This document shows positions 26,633 to 35,823 of a stretch of 64,000 nucleotides of DNA, piece after piece (the stretch's first letter is position 1; every line of letters begins with the position of its first letter). The DNA comes from Porphyromonas cangingivalis (lineage in GTDB: Bacteria > Bacteroidota > Bacteroidia > Bacteroidales > Porphyromonadaceae): assembly GCF_900638305.1 (NCBI RefSeq), contig NZ_LR134506.1, positions 1,550,001 to 1,614,000 of the forward strand, given 5' to 3'. The notes beneath the pieces are model-generated. The model made no database searches, was not told the origin of the DNA, and saw only the letters and a list, made by a program, of their open reading frames with translations. A program made the translations under genes and the position numbers.

Positions 26633-28075
26633 ATGAAAAAGATAACCATAATAATACTCAGCACACTTCTATTCTTCTCTTCCTGTACGAAGTGGTTGGA
26701 AGTGGAACCTAAATCCAATGTTAAAGAAGAGCGTATCTTCAAACATGAACAAGGATTCAAAGAGACTCTCACCGCAGCATACATTAAGATGAGCGCATCT
26801 AATCTCTATGGTAAAGAGCTAACATATGGATTTATCGATATGCTTGCACAAAGGTATGTGATGTCCGAGGATAGACCTCTCTTCTTCCTCAATCGTCCAG
26901 ACTTCTACTCATTTGTAAGTGGCACGACACAAAAGGACAATTACACTAACAGATTCTGGCATGAGTCATACAATATCATTGCCAATATCAACAACCTAAT
27001 AAAGAATATCAATACCAAAGGGCAAGTCATCACCACTCCCGGACTCAAAGATATTATCCTTGGTGAGGCTTTAGGATTGAGAGCATTTTTGCACTTTGAC
27101 CTCTTAAGGATGTTCGGACCTATATATAAAGACAACCCTCAGTCTCCATCAATACCTTATCGTCTTACTTTCGATAGACAGACACGTCAACTTCTCCCAG
27201 CGACAGAAGTTCTGGATCTGATTTTAGCCGACTTAGTCAAAGCAGAAACTCTGCTCAAAAATGACAAAATGGAGATTAACTATGCACTCGAAGGAATCCC
27301 TGAAAATCCGTTCTTAACAAGAAGATCAAAACGAATGAACAAATATGCCGTCAAAGCCTTGATGGCTCGTGTATATCTCTACAAAGGAGACATCGCAAAT
27401 GCAAAGGAAAAAGCACAAGAGGTTATCAATGCCAAAAGAAACGATGGCTCAAAGATCTTCACTTTTGTTACTAATAACGCAAAAGATCATCTTCTTTCTA
27501 ACGAACTGATATTTGCTCTCAGCATGGACGATAAAGTCTTCCCTACAACTGTCCTAAATGAGTTTTTACCGTCTAAGTTTTCGCACACAACAGCAGGTGA
27601 CCGTGATCGTCTTCACGAAATCTTTGATGTAGAAGTCGATGGTATCAATGACATCAGGATGAGAGAAATCGGTGGATTTACTATCTCTGCAGGATATTGC
27701 GTAACACAGAAATATATGCAAGACAATTACTCTTTGGCACTCAACAATACAATGCCACTCATCCGATTGGCAGAGATGTACTATATCTTGGCAGAAGCAT
27801 CAGATGACTTGAAAGAAAGTGCTCGACATCTCTCAAAAGTACGCAAAGCAAGAGCCCTAGAGACCCTTGAGACATTCGATTCTCCTGAGACTAAACTATT
27901 AAACATAGAAAAAGAGTATCGTAAAGAATTTTACGCTGAAGGACAGTTATGGTTCTTTTATAAAAGGCATGGATACAAGACATTTCAATTCTGTCCAATA
28001 CAGGATATGAAGGAACACAATTACAGATTCACCATACCTGATGATGAGATAACTTTTGGTAATATAGATAAATAA
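26633..28075 (+). CDS. SusD/RagB-family lipoprotein (second locus)
   Basis: The protein has 480 aa. The lipoprotein signal ends FFSSC (Cys 18). SusD features include ILGEALGLRAFLHFDLLRMF, YAVKALMARVYLYKGDIANA, LIRLAEMYYILAEASDD and LNIEKEYRKEFYAEGQLWFF. It is the partner of the SusC 16 bp upstream. It is AT-rich like the rest of the operon. Confidence 0.93.
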   Translation: MKKITIIILSTLLFFSSCTKWLEVEPKSNVKEERIFKHEQGFKETLTAAYIKMSASNLYGKELTYGFIDMLAQRYVMSEDRPLFFLNRPDFYSFVSGTTQKDNYTNRFWHESYNIIANINNLIKNINTKGQVITTPGLKDIILGEALGLRAFLHFDLLRMFGPIYKDNPQSPSIPYRLTFDRQTRQLLPATEVLDLILADLVKAETLLKNDKMEINYALEGIPENPFLTRRSKRMNKYAVKALMARVYLYKGDIANAKEKAQEVINAKRNDGSKIFTFVTNNAKDHLLSNELIFALSMDDKVFPTTVLNEFLPSKFSHTTAGDRDRLHEIFDVEVDGINDIRMREIGGFTISAGYCVTQKYMQDNYSLALNNTMPLIRLAEMYYILAEASDDLKESARHLSKVRKARALETLETFDSPETKLLNIEKEYRKEFYAEGQLWFFYKRHGYKTFQFCPIQDMKEHNYRFTIPDDEITFGNIDK

Positions 28076-28086
28076 GAATTGACTTT

Positions 28087-28908
28087 ATGAAACGACAATA
28101 TAAACTACTGCTCTTGCTATGTGCAACCTTATGTTTGTTGCACGCCTGCAAAGAAGAAAATGTGGAAACTTTCTCTGGAGATACAGGTGTAGTCTTCAAA
28201 AGTTTCGGTGGTGTAGACATAGACAACGATGACTTTGAGGTCAATATCAACCTATTCGAGTACTTTGCTAAGCAACAGTTTGGATATCCTTTAGAGAAGT
28301 TTGAAATACCTGTCAAACTATCCATAGAAGGCCATACTCCCACAAAACGCCTAAGGGTGAAAGTCATCGCACAAACGGTCAAGAACACGGAGCCGATGAA
28401 AATGGAGATTCCGGATGTCTACTTCGAACCGGGGAAGAATTCGACTGAGTTTAAACTAAGAATTTTATCCTTAGATAAATATGATGTACTTATGGGAGCA
28501 AAGATTGCTATTGACTATGCTGAGAGTGATGTCGTTGCTGGAGTCAAAGGGAGACAAGATGTGCGACTAACGATCATAGATCAAGCAGTGAAAACACACG
28601 AAAGAGCCAGACAATTTACGGAAGAGGACTTCTTAGATTCCTTTGAAAAGCATTTGGGCAAGTATGGGCCTGTGAAGCATCGCTTTTTAGTCTCTATACC
28701 TCCTATCCAACAAATACCATTCATAGACCGTGTGGTGTACAGTCATATATATCCTGACCAGAAGGAATACGGGCTTGAAGGAGCTTTGCCTGAGTTCAAG
28801 AAAAAGCTCGCAGAGTACAATACCACTCACCCTGAGACTCCCCTCAAAGAACCAGATGGTTCGCTTGTGACCCTTCCAGAAGTAATGTCGGGCAATACTC
28901 AAGAGTGA
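28087..28908 (+). CDS. DUF4843 domain lipoprotein
   Basis: The protein has 273 aa with a signal ending LLHAC (Cys 21). The body matches the DUF4843 pattern: a beta-rich segment (VKLSIEGHTPTKRLRVKVIA), then IPDVYFEPGKNSTEFKLRIL and VRLTIID. DUF4843 lipoproteins recur beside SusCD pairs and are thought to be surface accessory proteins. The molecular role is unknown. It begins 11 bp after susD. Confidence 0.8.
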   Translation: MKRQYKLLLLLCATLCLLHACKEENVETFSGDTGVVFKSFGGVDIDNDDFEVNINLFEYFAKQQFGYPLEKFEIPVKLSIEGHTPTKRLRVKVIAQTVKNTEPMKMEIPDVYFEPGKNSTEFKLRILSLDKYDVLMGAKIAIDYAESDVVAGVKGRQDVRLTIIDQAVKTHERARQFTEEDFLDSFEKHLGKYGPVKHRFLVSIPPIQQIPFIDRVVYSHIYPDQKEYGLEGALPEFKKKLAEYNTTHPETPLKEPDGSLVTLPEVMSGNTQE

Positions 28909-28947
28909 AGCCTATCATATTTGATTTTTATTTATACCTGAAGTATT

Positions 28948-30594
28948 ATGAAAGAAAAAAGAATACTACCTCTCTTCGTTTCTATACTCCTTATGTCTTC
29001 TGCTTGCTATAAGGATAAAGGGAACTATGATTATGACGAAAACATCCTCGATATATCTGTCACACTGGAGCAACAGTATGTGTATAAGAAGGAAAAAACA
29101 GACTTTTACTGCACTATCACCCCTACTATAGACACCTATGGACAGGCGAAAGAACTGAAATACGAGTGGTTCATCTCTAAGAACGATCAAGAGAAAGGGA
29201 CTGCCATTGGTACGGATAAGTCTGTGACCATTCACTTCAACCCTAATTCTGAAGACCCTAATGATCAGTTGGGATCGGAATATACCGTGCGACTATATGT
29301 CACAGATATGACTACAAAGGCACAGACTTTGCGCTTCACTACACTCCGCCTCATTGACCCTTATACCGCATCTTGGGCGGTCTTGCACGAGACAGATGGT
29401 CATGCTGAAATAGGCACTGTCGAATATCATGCTGGAAAATACATCATCCAACATGACACCTATACTCAAGAAAATGGGACCTCACTAAAAGGGAAGCCCC
29501 TACATCTTGGTGTCAGACAGATAAGTACCGAACCATTTATGGACTATTGGTTGTTTTCTTTTCCGTCACAGTTGTATCTCTCTACTACGGAGCTCTCTGA
29601 AGGGGGATTAATTGCTCCGGGCGAAAAGTTCAAAAACTTCAAACCGTGGCAGAAACTAATAAATGTCGAAGAAATAAATAACTTCGATCCAGCCAAGATT
29701 GTCGGCAGTGGAGCTGGAGATACTGGCTATGCTATGGCATCTAATGGGAATATCTTCCACAACAATTATTACAGCCCGGTGATGTACCAAGCAGTACCAG
29801 ATCCTGCCTCTGTCTCTGGACCTGTGTATATAACCAAGTTTGGCGTATGCACAAATGCCGGTGTAGGGTATGATGAAAAGGGGCTTCGCTTCCTTGCTGT
29901 CGATATGACTAAAAACTTTTGGGACGAACAAGAAGCCCAAAATCCGCCCTCTGTCAGGTTAACAATGATGCCAATCAGAGAACATGAAGGAAATGCTAAA
30001 AGTCCTAATAAGATCCCCAAAGGATATCGAGCTGTGTCAATCTTCCCAGGATATCAATATGGGAAGAGCGGTATGGCAACATTCCAGCAATATCAACTCT
30101 ATGCCTATCTCATAAGCCCGGATAGCAGCCTTGTATATACGATACGCGGACGTGAACTATCATCCGCTATCGAAGCACCCATCTCGGGAGCTTACCGATT
30201 TCCTAAACCCCAAAGCATCAATGAGAACACCCGAATGACCTCTGGACATAATTATGCCAACATTATATTCTATGTGGATGGGAACAAGGTTTACAAACAC
30301 AACATTGTGAATGGACAAAATACCGTCATCTACGAGCACGAAGATTCCAATGCTCAAGGTGTAGATATACGTATGGCCGTGGAAGCTTATATAGATAGAC
30401 CAGAGATTATGAAACAAATCATCGAAACCGATCCAGATCGACTCCTTGGTATAGCTTTCAACATACAAGACAAGGGCGAACTCGTAGTCCTTCATCTTGA
30501 TAATACCGGAAGTGTCGAAGAAAGTAAATGGGCTTATGACAATGTACAAGTCCATAAAGGTTTTGGACCTATCAAATCTGTAGTATTTATTTAA
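28948..30594 (+). CDS. PKD-like family lipoprotein
   Basis: The protein has 548 aa with a signal ending LMSSAC (Cys 20). The N-terminal ~120 residues look like an immunoglobulin or PKD-type beta-sandwich (YKDKGNYDYDENILDISVTL, then LKYEWFISKND and YTVRLYVTDM). The long C-terminal part is beta-strand-rich, has no known catalytic motif and could be a propeller. Such PKD-like lipoproteins accompany DUF4843 genes in SusCD loci and may help ligand capture on the cell surface. It lies in the same operon, 39 bp after the DUF4843 gene. Confidence 0.75.
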   Translation: MKEKRILPLFVSILLMSSACYKDKGNYDYDENILDISVTLEQQYVYKKEKTDFYCTITPTIDTYGQAKELKYEWFISKNDQEKGTAIGTDKSVTIHFNPNSEDPNDQLGSEYTVRLYVTDMTTKAQTLRFTTLRLIDPYTASWAVLHETDGHAEIGTVEYHAGKYIIQHDTYTQENGTSLKGKPLHLGVRQISTEPFMDYWLFSFPSQLYLSTTELSEGGLIAPGEKFKNFKPWQKLINVEEINNFDPAKIVGSGAGDTGYAMASNGNIFHNNYYSPVMYQAVPDPASVSGPVYITKFGVCTNAGVGYDEKGLRFLAVDMTKNFWDEQEAQNPPSVRLTMMPIREHEGNAKSPNKIPKGYRAVSIFPGYQYGKSGMATFQQYQLYAYLISPDSSLVYTIRGRELSSAIEAPISGAYRFPKPQSINENTRMTSGHNYANIIFYVDGNKVYKHNIVNGQNTVIYEHEDSNAQGVDIRMAVEAYIDRPEIMKQIIETDPDRLLGIAFNIQDKGELVVLHLDNTGSVEESKWAYDNVQVHKGFGPIKSVVFI

Positions 30595-30611
30595 ATCAAT
30601 ATTCAAGAATA

Positions 30612-31778
30612 ATGAAACGTTTCATATTTTCAATACTCTGCTCAGCCTTCCTTTTCACGGCTTGTATGCATGAAAAAATAAAAGGCATAGTCCTCGAAGG
30701 GGAAATACAGGGTGTAGAGACTTCCGAAATCATCATAGGCAAAGCTGTCCATCAAGCCTATGACCAAGTCTTTCCGATAGATACCATACATGTTCGTGAA
30801 GGTAAGTTCACGTACACTGTTGACAGTTTGCCATCGGGTGTTTATGGTTTCTATGTCGTCACTGATACACCAACCAACAATGCCATTGTATATGCATTCC
30901 TCCAACAGGGCAAGACAAAGGTAGATATCTCTCTATCCTCTCACCGGTTTCTTACTATCAAAGCTTCTGGCACTCCACTGGCCAATGAGTATCAAGCATT
31001 TTCGGATGAGCTGTATGTGGCTTCGGAGCGTCAGGTGATAGATTCGTTGGACAATCTCTTCTATCAAGCACGCATAGCTCAAGATGACGATGCGATGGAT
31101 CGAATCAAATCTATGTCTATCCCATACTATGCGAAGGGAGACGAGTCTAAAAAGTCCTTCATAAGGGATATCACCGCTCGTCAACTCAAAAACCCATTGG
31201 GTATATATTTCTACTATAACGAAATATTTTTGAAGAAGTCTCATACAACACTCGATGACATCAATAGGGTAAAGGATGAAATAAACTCTTTTGATGCAGA
31301 GGCGAAGAGCACATTCTACTATACTCTGATGAACGACCGTCTCATAGAAGCTGAAAAAAGTGTCGTCGGTGCTATCGCTCCCGAAATATCGGGAATAGAT
31401 AGTAATGGTCACTCTATAAAGTTGTCGGACTTCCGAGGCAAATATGTCCTTTTGGACTTTTGGAGCAGTGGCTGCTCTTGGTGTAGAGCAGAAACACCCA
31501 ACATCCGAAAGGCTTACGAAGATAATAAAAACAAAAAACTCGTAGTCTTGGCGGCTTCCCTCGATATGAACGAAGAAGATTGGATCAAGGCAATGAAAGA
31601 AGATAACTTGACATGGCCTTCACTATTAATGCCTTATGAGGAGATCAAAGCAATGAATACCATGTACAATGTGCAGGGGATTCCTCTCATTCTTCTGATT
31701 GACCCGAATGGTCGCATCATAGAGCGTGACATGCGAGGTCCTCGTATCTATGAAGCCGTAGCAGAGTATGTAAAGTAA
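30612..31778 (+). CDS. TlpA-type thiol-disulfide oxidoreductase lipoprotein with DUF4369 N-terminus
   Basis: The protein has 388 aa with a signal ending LFTAC (Cys 18). The N-terminal ~100 residues match DUF4369 (IKGIVLEGEIQGVETSEIII and PSGVYGFYVV). A helical linker leads to a thioredoxin-fold domain from about residue 253, with the redox motif WSSGCSWCRAETP (Cys 288, Cys 291) and the cis-Pro loop VQGIPLILLID. It would reduce or exchange disulfides in the periplasm, possibly to mature the operon's lipoproteins. It is the last gene of the second SusCD operon. Confidence 0.88.
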   Translation: MKRFIFSILCSAFLFTACMHEKIKGIVLEGEIQGVETSEIIIGKAVHQAYDQVFPIDTIHVREGKFTYTVDSLPSGVYGFYVVTDTPTNNAIVYAFLQQGKTKVDISLSSHRFLTIKASGTPLANEYQAFSDELYVASERQVIDSLDNLFYQARIAQDDDAMDRIKSMSIPYYAKGDESKKSFIRDITARQLKNPLGIYFYYNEIFLKKSHTTLDDINRVKDEINSFDAEAKSTFYYTLMNDRLIEAEKSVVGAIAPEISGIDSNGHSIKLSDFRGKYVLLDFWSSGCSWCRAETPNIRKAYEDNKNKKLVVLAASLDMNEEDWIKAMKEDNLTWPSLLMPYEEIKAMNTMYNVQGIPLILLIDPNGRIIERDMRGPRIYEAVAEYVK

Positions 31779-31802
31779 GTATACAATCCTATGTGACAAG
31801 CG

Positions 31803-31833
31803 AAAAAGAGATGGTAGTTACCATCTCTTTTTT
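31803..31833 (+). terminator. Terminator of the second SusCD operon
   Basis: AAAAAGAGATGGTA and TACCATCTCTTTTT form a perfect 14-bp stem with a very short loop. The right arm runs into the T tract. Confidence 0.85.
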
Positions 31834-31997
31834 TGCATCAAACTTTACCGAAAGTCAGAGGTGTTATTACCTTATTCTGCCTTGAGATGAGGGAATATTG
31901 AACAAATCGGGGGAGTTATTTTTTATAGAAAATATGACCACCAATGGTCAATAGGTAAGTTCAAACGAAAAAGAAATTTCAAAAAAGATTGATTAAG

Positions 31998-32717
31998 ATG
32001 GCAAACTATGTAATCCACAAAGCAGACACACGAGGTAAGGTAAACTGGGGCTGGCTACAATCGGCTCACACATTTAGCTTTGGCAACTATTACAACCCTG
32101 AGCGCATGAACTTTGGCGTACTACGCGTGATCAATGACGACACCGTGGCGGCAGGGAAAGGCTTTGACAGACACCCACACGACAATATGGAGATCATCAG
32201 TATCCCTCTCGAAGGAGATCTCGAGCACAAGGATACCCTCGGCAATGTTGCGGTGATCAAGCAGGGAGATATCCAGGTCATGAGTGCGGGGACAGGCATC
32301 CAGCACAGCGAATACAATAGAAACAGCGATCGCTTGACAAAGTTTCTACAGATATGGATCTTCCCCAACAAGAGAAATGTCGCTCCCCGATACGATCAGA
32401 TGACTATGAATATCGATGGGATGAAGAACAAGTTCCAACAAATCCTTTCGCCCAACGCAGATGACGAAGGGGTATGGATACACCAAAACGCTTGGTTCCA
32501 CCTTGGCAAGTTTGACCAAGGCGTATCATCCGAATACAACATCAAGTCCAAAGGCAACGGTGTCTATGCGTTCGTCATCAGCGGTAAAGCGACCATATCA
32601 GGGCAAGCCCTCTCGACAAGAGACGGATTTGGGATCTGGGATGTAGACAACTTGTCTATCATATCCGATGCCCCCGACACTCAGGTGCTACTGATGGAGG
32701 TTCCTATGACCCTATAA
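31998..32717 (+). CDS. Pirin family protein
   Basis: The protein has 239 aa. Bicupin residues of the pirin family are visible: FDRHPHDNMEIISIPLEG (metal-binding His), then GDIQVMSAGTGIQHSEYN, and the C-terminal cupin with VYAFVISGKATISG. Some bacterial pirins are quercetinases and others are redox-linked regulators. The substrate is unknown here. The ATG at 31998 is preferred over a TTG nine bases earlier because the family begins close to this Met. The DoxX gene follows after 45 bp. Confidence 0.92.
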   Translation: MANYVIHKADTRGKVNWGWLQSAHTFSFGNYYNPERMNFGVLRVINDDTVAAGKGFDRHPHDNMEIISIPLEGDLEHKDTLGNVAVIKQGDIQVMSAGTGIQHSEYNRNSDRLTKFLQIWIFPNKRNVAPRYDQMTMNIDGMKNKFQQILSPNADDEGVWIHQNAWFHLGKFDQGVSSEYNIKSKGNGVYAFVISGKATISGQALSTRDGFGIWDVDNLSIISDAPDTQVLLMEVPMTL

Positions 32718-32762
32718 AGCCCCCTCAACAAACAAACCCTATAAAAACAGACAAGAAAAAAA

Positions 32763-33161
32763 ATGGAAAAAAACAAAGACTTAGGATTTCTGATCATGCG
32801 CCTCTCGGTGGGTATCATGATGCTTCTACACGGTATCGCAAAACTCATCGGAGGGATTGAACCCATCCAGGGAATGGTTGCGGCAAAAGGCCTACCTACA
32901 TTTATCTCTTACGGAGTATTTGTTGGAGAAGTGATTGCACCGCTCCTGCTCATCATTGGATTTAGGACAAGACTTGCAGCCCTTGTGTTTGTACTCAACT
33001 GTATTGCGATCATATGGCTCGGCGGTCACTCTGTCGTGAGCTTGGGTCAATACGGTGGTTGGGCAGCAGAGCTCCCCGGACTATTCCTATTCGGAGCACT
33101 TGCACTCTTCTTCACCGGTGGCGGTAAGTACGCAGTATCAAGCAAAGACAAGTGGGACTGA
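32763..33161 (+). CDS. DoxX family membrane protein
   Basis: The protein has 132 aa with four hydrophobic segments. The family pattern includes RLSVGIMMLLHGIAKLIGG, then GVFVGEVIAPLLLIIGFRTR and a final LFLFGALALFFTGGGKY. DoxX-type inner-membrane proteins are associated with redox functions, but their precise role is poorly defined. Pairing with a pirin gene is a recurring arrangement and suggests cotranscription. Confidence 0.9.
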   Translation: MEKNKDLGFLIMRLSVGIMMLLHGIAKLIGGIEPIQGMVAAKGLPTFISYGVFVGEVIAPLLLIIGFRTRLAALVFVLNCIAIIWLGGHSVVSLGQYGGWAAELPGLFLFGALALFFTGGGKYAVSSKDKWD

Positions 33162-33190
33162 TCAGTCTCCCTACAAAAACAATAAAAGAA

Positions 33191-33229
33191 TGGAGTGTCA
33201 AGGTCAGACCTTGGCACTCCATCTTTTTT
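33191..33229 (+). terminator. Terminator after the DoxX gene
   Basis: A 13-bp stem GGAGTGTCAAGGT pairs with 33208-33220 (one G-T pair) and is followed by ATC and eight T. Confidence 0.87.
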
Positions 33230-33381
33230 TTGCATACCCGGAAGTTACACTTAACATAGCCCTTCGTGATCATCCCTCGCAGGAAGAGTCTGAAACCCGA
33301 ACAGATACCGGCCTAAAAAGGGACAACTAACCATACACGCTTGGGGGAGAGCACTACTCGTTAACCTTATCGACCGATAAC

Positions 33382-33464
33382 CTCGTTCGATGGTCAAAAT
33401 CAAGTTTAACGACTTTCGTCATCGATCTTAACGACCTTCGTTATCGATCTTAACGACTTTTTTT
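33382..33464 (+). repeat. Dispersed 22-bp-unit element, copy C
   Basis: Units are 33382-33403 (degenerate, ends AAAATCAA), 33404-33425 (GTTTAACGACTTTCGTC then ATCGA), 33426-33447 (TCTTAACGACC) and the 17-nt terminal unit 33448-33464 with seven T. It lies between the DoxX terminator and the convergent nitroreductase. The remaining sequence of this 490-bp gap, outside the two terminators, shows nothing else. Confidence 0.85.
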
Positions 33465-33573
33465 CGGAGGCTATCCGGTAGTGATCTCACTTCGTAGGTA
33501 AGAAAGAGCTGATCCGAAGACCGGCTGAATCCTCTAACCACAGCGAAGCGAGTCGCAGACACAGACTTATCGC

Positions 33574-33638
33574 ATCGATAAAAAAAACAGGGTGGGTTAC
33601 TCTCACAAGAAAGTAACCCACCCTGTTTTTTTATCGAT
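33574..33638. terminator. Bidirectional terminator before the nitroreductase stop
   Basis: Arms ATCGAT-A8-CAGGGTGGGTTACT and AGTAACCCACCCTG-T7-ATCGAT form a nearly perfect 27-28 bp stem with A and T runs on both sides. It ends the minus-strand nitroreductase gene (stop at 33655) and can also stop plus-strand transcription. Confidence 0.88.
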
Positions 33639-33654
33639 CTATGCGAAGCCCTAC

Positions 33655-34266
33655 TTACTTCACTATGAAGGTCTCAGAAAGAGGGAGCTTCTCCTTACCT
33701 TCAGCTTCAGCAAGGGGAGCACCGAAAGGCATCTGTGCACTCAATACCCAAGAAGCATCTACACCTGCCAACGCCTTGATGTCAGAGTCGACCATACCGA
33801 TGTAGTGCTGGAGGCTTGCACCGAAGCCGAGCATATCGAGACCCATCCATACTGCGTGCTGGTGTGAGCCCTGTACCTGCTGTGCCCAAAGAGGGAAGTT
33901 TGCTGCATAAGCAGGGAATGATGCTTGCAGACCTTCTGTCACAGAAGGGACATCGAAGAAGAGGACAGTACCGATACCGCTTGCAAAAGCCTGACGGATC
34001 TTGGCTGCTGTATTAGCCTCGTAAGCCTCTTGTCCCATGATTGAGATGAGAGCATCCTCTACGAGTTTCCAGTGTGCAGTGTGAGCTTCTCCGGTGAGAA
34101 GGACCATACGTACAGGTTGAGAGTTGAAAGCCGAGGGTACAGTCTGCAAGACATGACCGATAAGGTCCTCGACAGTTTCGCGTGGAGCTACCCATTCAGG
34201 GCGAAGTCCGTAGTGAGAGTGACGATGCGCAAGGGCATCCTTTAGCATTTCTATTTTAGTTGTCAT
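33655..34266 (-). CDS. Nitroreductase family protein
   Basis: The protein has 203 aa. It has the FMN-binding nitroreductase pattern, with an N-terminal HRHSHYGLRP, then LQTVPSAFNSQPVRMVLLTG (flavin site), a mid-protein ASGIGTVLFFDVPSV and WMGLDMLGFGASLQHY near the dimer interface. The family reduces nitro compounds, quinones or flavins with NAD(P)H in the cytoplasm; the natural substrate is unknown. It is a stand-alone gene flanked by terminators. Confidence 0.88.
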   Translation of the reverse strand: MTTKIEMLKDALAHRHSHYGLRPEWVAPRETVEDLIGHVLQTVPSAFNSQPVRMVLLTGEAHTAHWKLVEDALISIMGQEAYEANTAAKIRQAFASGIGTVLFFDVPSVTEGLQASFPAYAANFPLWAQQVQGSHQHAVWMGLDMLGFGASLQHYIGMVDSDIKALAGVDASWVLSAQMPFGAPLAEAEGKEKLPLSETFIVK

Positions 34267-34488
34267 ATTTCTGATTCAGGCACAATTAGGGTGCCGTACT
34301 GAGCATATAACAAATACACACAGAATAATGTTTTTTGATCACACATAATAGATAAAAAAGAAAGATGAGTTGACCCCATCGCGTTTTTCGGACAAAAGGA
34401 AGTATCCGAGTCTTCGATACGATGCCGGCACTCTCGAAGATATTTGTCCAAAGCCAAGCTATCTGTGACAGTCGCCAAGAAAGAAAAA

Positions 34489-34520
34489 GGGTGTGTCGAA
34501 TCTTTCATTTCGACACACCC
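34489..34520 (-). terminator. Terminator of the beta-barrel gene (GGGTGTGTC type)
   Basis: A 12-bp perfect stem GGGTGTGTCGAA pairs with 34509-34520. The minus-strand tail is TTTTTCTTTC. It lies 43 bp after the stop of the beta-barrel gene. The rest of 34267-34563 holds nothing recognised. Confidence 0.85.
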
Positions 34521-34563
34521 TGTTATATATCAGCTTGCACTCAAGGTGCAAAGGCCGTCAGCA

Positions 34564-35214
34564 TCAGAATCTATAACCTACTGAAGCGTAGAAGCTGATG
34601 TTCTTCCTATTGCCATTATCGCTGTCCTTGTAGACACTGGTCAAACCGTACTGTGTACCCACACCGAGCATGATCTTGTTCATCTCGACACCTGCGCCGA
34701 CTTGTACACCGTAGTCAAAAGGCTTATAGACAGGGTCTCCCGAACCGGTGCGACCGGTCTTGAAGAGGTTTGCTTTGGTCTGAAGGTCAACTCCGATGAT
34801 GTTTTCGGCCAACGACTCCTTGGCAGAGAGACCATAAGCAAGGTATGAACCGAAGTTGACAAATGCGTTGAAAGAGTCAGAGAGGTTAAATCTGCTGTTG
34901 AGCAAGATGGGCACATCCACGTACTGGAGTGTAGTCTTTGCGTCCGCTGTCTTGCCTTTGATCGAGAAGTAATTTTTGCCTGCACCCTTCATCGAATAGT
35001 TGGCTCCGAGCTGTACGGATAGGTCATAAGTGTCCGAAGTCACGAATGCATAGTCGATAGCGGCACCTATACGGAAGCCATGATGCAACTTAGAGTCCTT
35101 GTCACCGGTGAAGTTGGCACCTTGATAACCACCCTGCACAATGAAAGTAGGACGATTCTGTGCCACTGCGGTCATACAGAATAGAGCAAATGCAATAGTC
35201 AAAATTTTCTTCAT
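34564..35214 (-). CDS. PorT-type outer membrane beta-barrel protein
   Basis: The protein has 216 aa from the ATG at 35214, chosen because it starts a clear signal peptide (KKILTIAFALFCMTAVAQ). The rest is a small beta-barrel with alternating strands: FIVQGGYQGANFTGD, YDLSVQLGANYSMKGAG, FNAFVNFGSYLAYGLS and a final aromatic strand ISFYASVGYRF. Proteins of this family are outer-membrane barrels of mostly unknown function. PorT itself belongs to the type IX secretion system, but this gene need not be its orthologue. Confidence 0.85.
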   Translation of the reverse strand: MKKILTIAFALFCMTAVAQNRPTFIVQGGYQGANFTGDKDSKLHHGFRIGAAIDYAFVTSDTYDLSVQLGANYSMKGAGKNYFSIKGKTADAKTTLQYVDVPILLNSRFNLSDSFNAFVNFGSYLAYGLSAKESLAENIIGVDLQTKANLFKTGRTGSGDPVYKPFDYGVQVGAGVEMNKIMLGVGTQYGLTSVYKDSDNGNRKNISFYASVGYRF

Positions 35215-35406
35215 GTTGTTTCTTTTTTTAGATTGTACATTCCCTCGAAAGCGCACAACGCACGCCCCAAGGCTGTTTCAAATCGGCACATCTTGTGATG
35301 CACCTGTCGCAAATATAGAGATAAAAGCGATGTTCAAGCCTGAGAGCCGCCCAATATATGTTAAAACACCACGGACACCGCTCCACAGGCTGAGGAAATA
35401 AGGTGT

Positions 35407-35586
35407 TTAGTCGTTGCTACCACCCTTGCGCCAGACAAAAAACAAGATGCCGATAGCCACAAGAGCCAAGACCACCAATACCGCAATCTTGAGGATCGCA
35501 CTCGAAATCCAGATGATACCCTTCGCAACGAGGAAGAGGAGGGCGATGACAACGATCACTATAAGGGTCCAAAAAGCTTTGTTCAA
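35407..35586 (-). CDS. Small membrane protein, 59 aa
   Basis: A short minus-strand frame reads LNKAFWTLIVIVVIALLF, then VAKGIIWISSAILKIAVL and ends FFVWRKGGSND. Two long hydrophobic helices and a positively charged C-terminus give the look of a small inner-membrane protein. The only available start is TTG at 35586, because an in-frame TGA lies six codons upstream. The function is unknown. It is isolated between the beta-barrel gene and the terminator of the lipoprotein pair. Confidence 0.55.
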   Translation of the reverse strand: MNKAFWTLIVIVVIALLFLVAKGIIWISSAILKIAVLVVLALVAIGILFFVWRKGGSND

Positions 35587-35702
35587 ATCTTCATAACCAA
35601 ATCAATTTTCAATCATACGTTATTGACGAAGATAATAAAAATCGGCGTATTTTCATAGAAAAGTCTCCCCTCATTATCTCTCTGCATTGCGGATAAAAGA
35701 AA

Positions 35703-35740
35703 AGAGGGCGCGCCAAGACTTCTATTTCGGCACACCCTCT
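35703..35740 (-). terminator. Terminator of the lipoprotein pair (GGGTGTGCC variant)
   Basis: A 12-bp stem AGAGGGTGTGCC on the minus strand pairs with GGCGCGCCCTCT through two G-T wobbles. The tail is TTTTCTTTT. It lies 84 bp after the stop at 35824. Confidence 0.8.
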
Positions 35741-35823
35741 TCGGATGGGATTTCGAGACAAACACAGCAGGATCAGAGGTACCGAGGATGCTCCGAGAGG
35801 GAGACCATCGGCCATGCGTCAGA

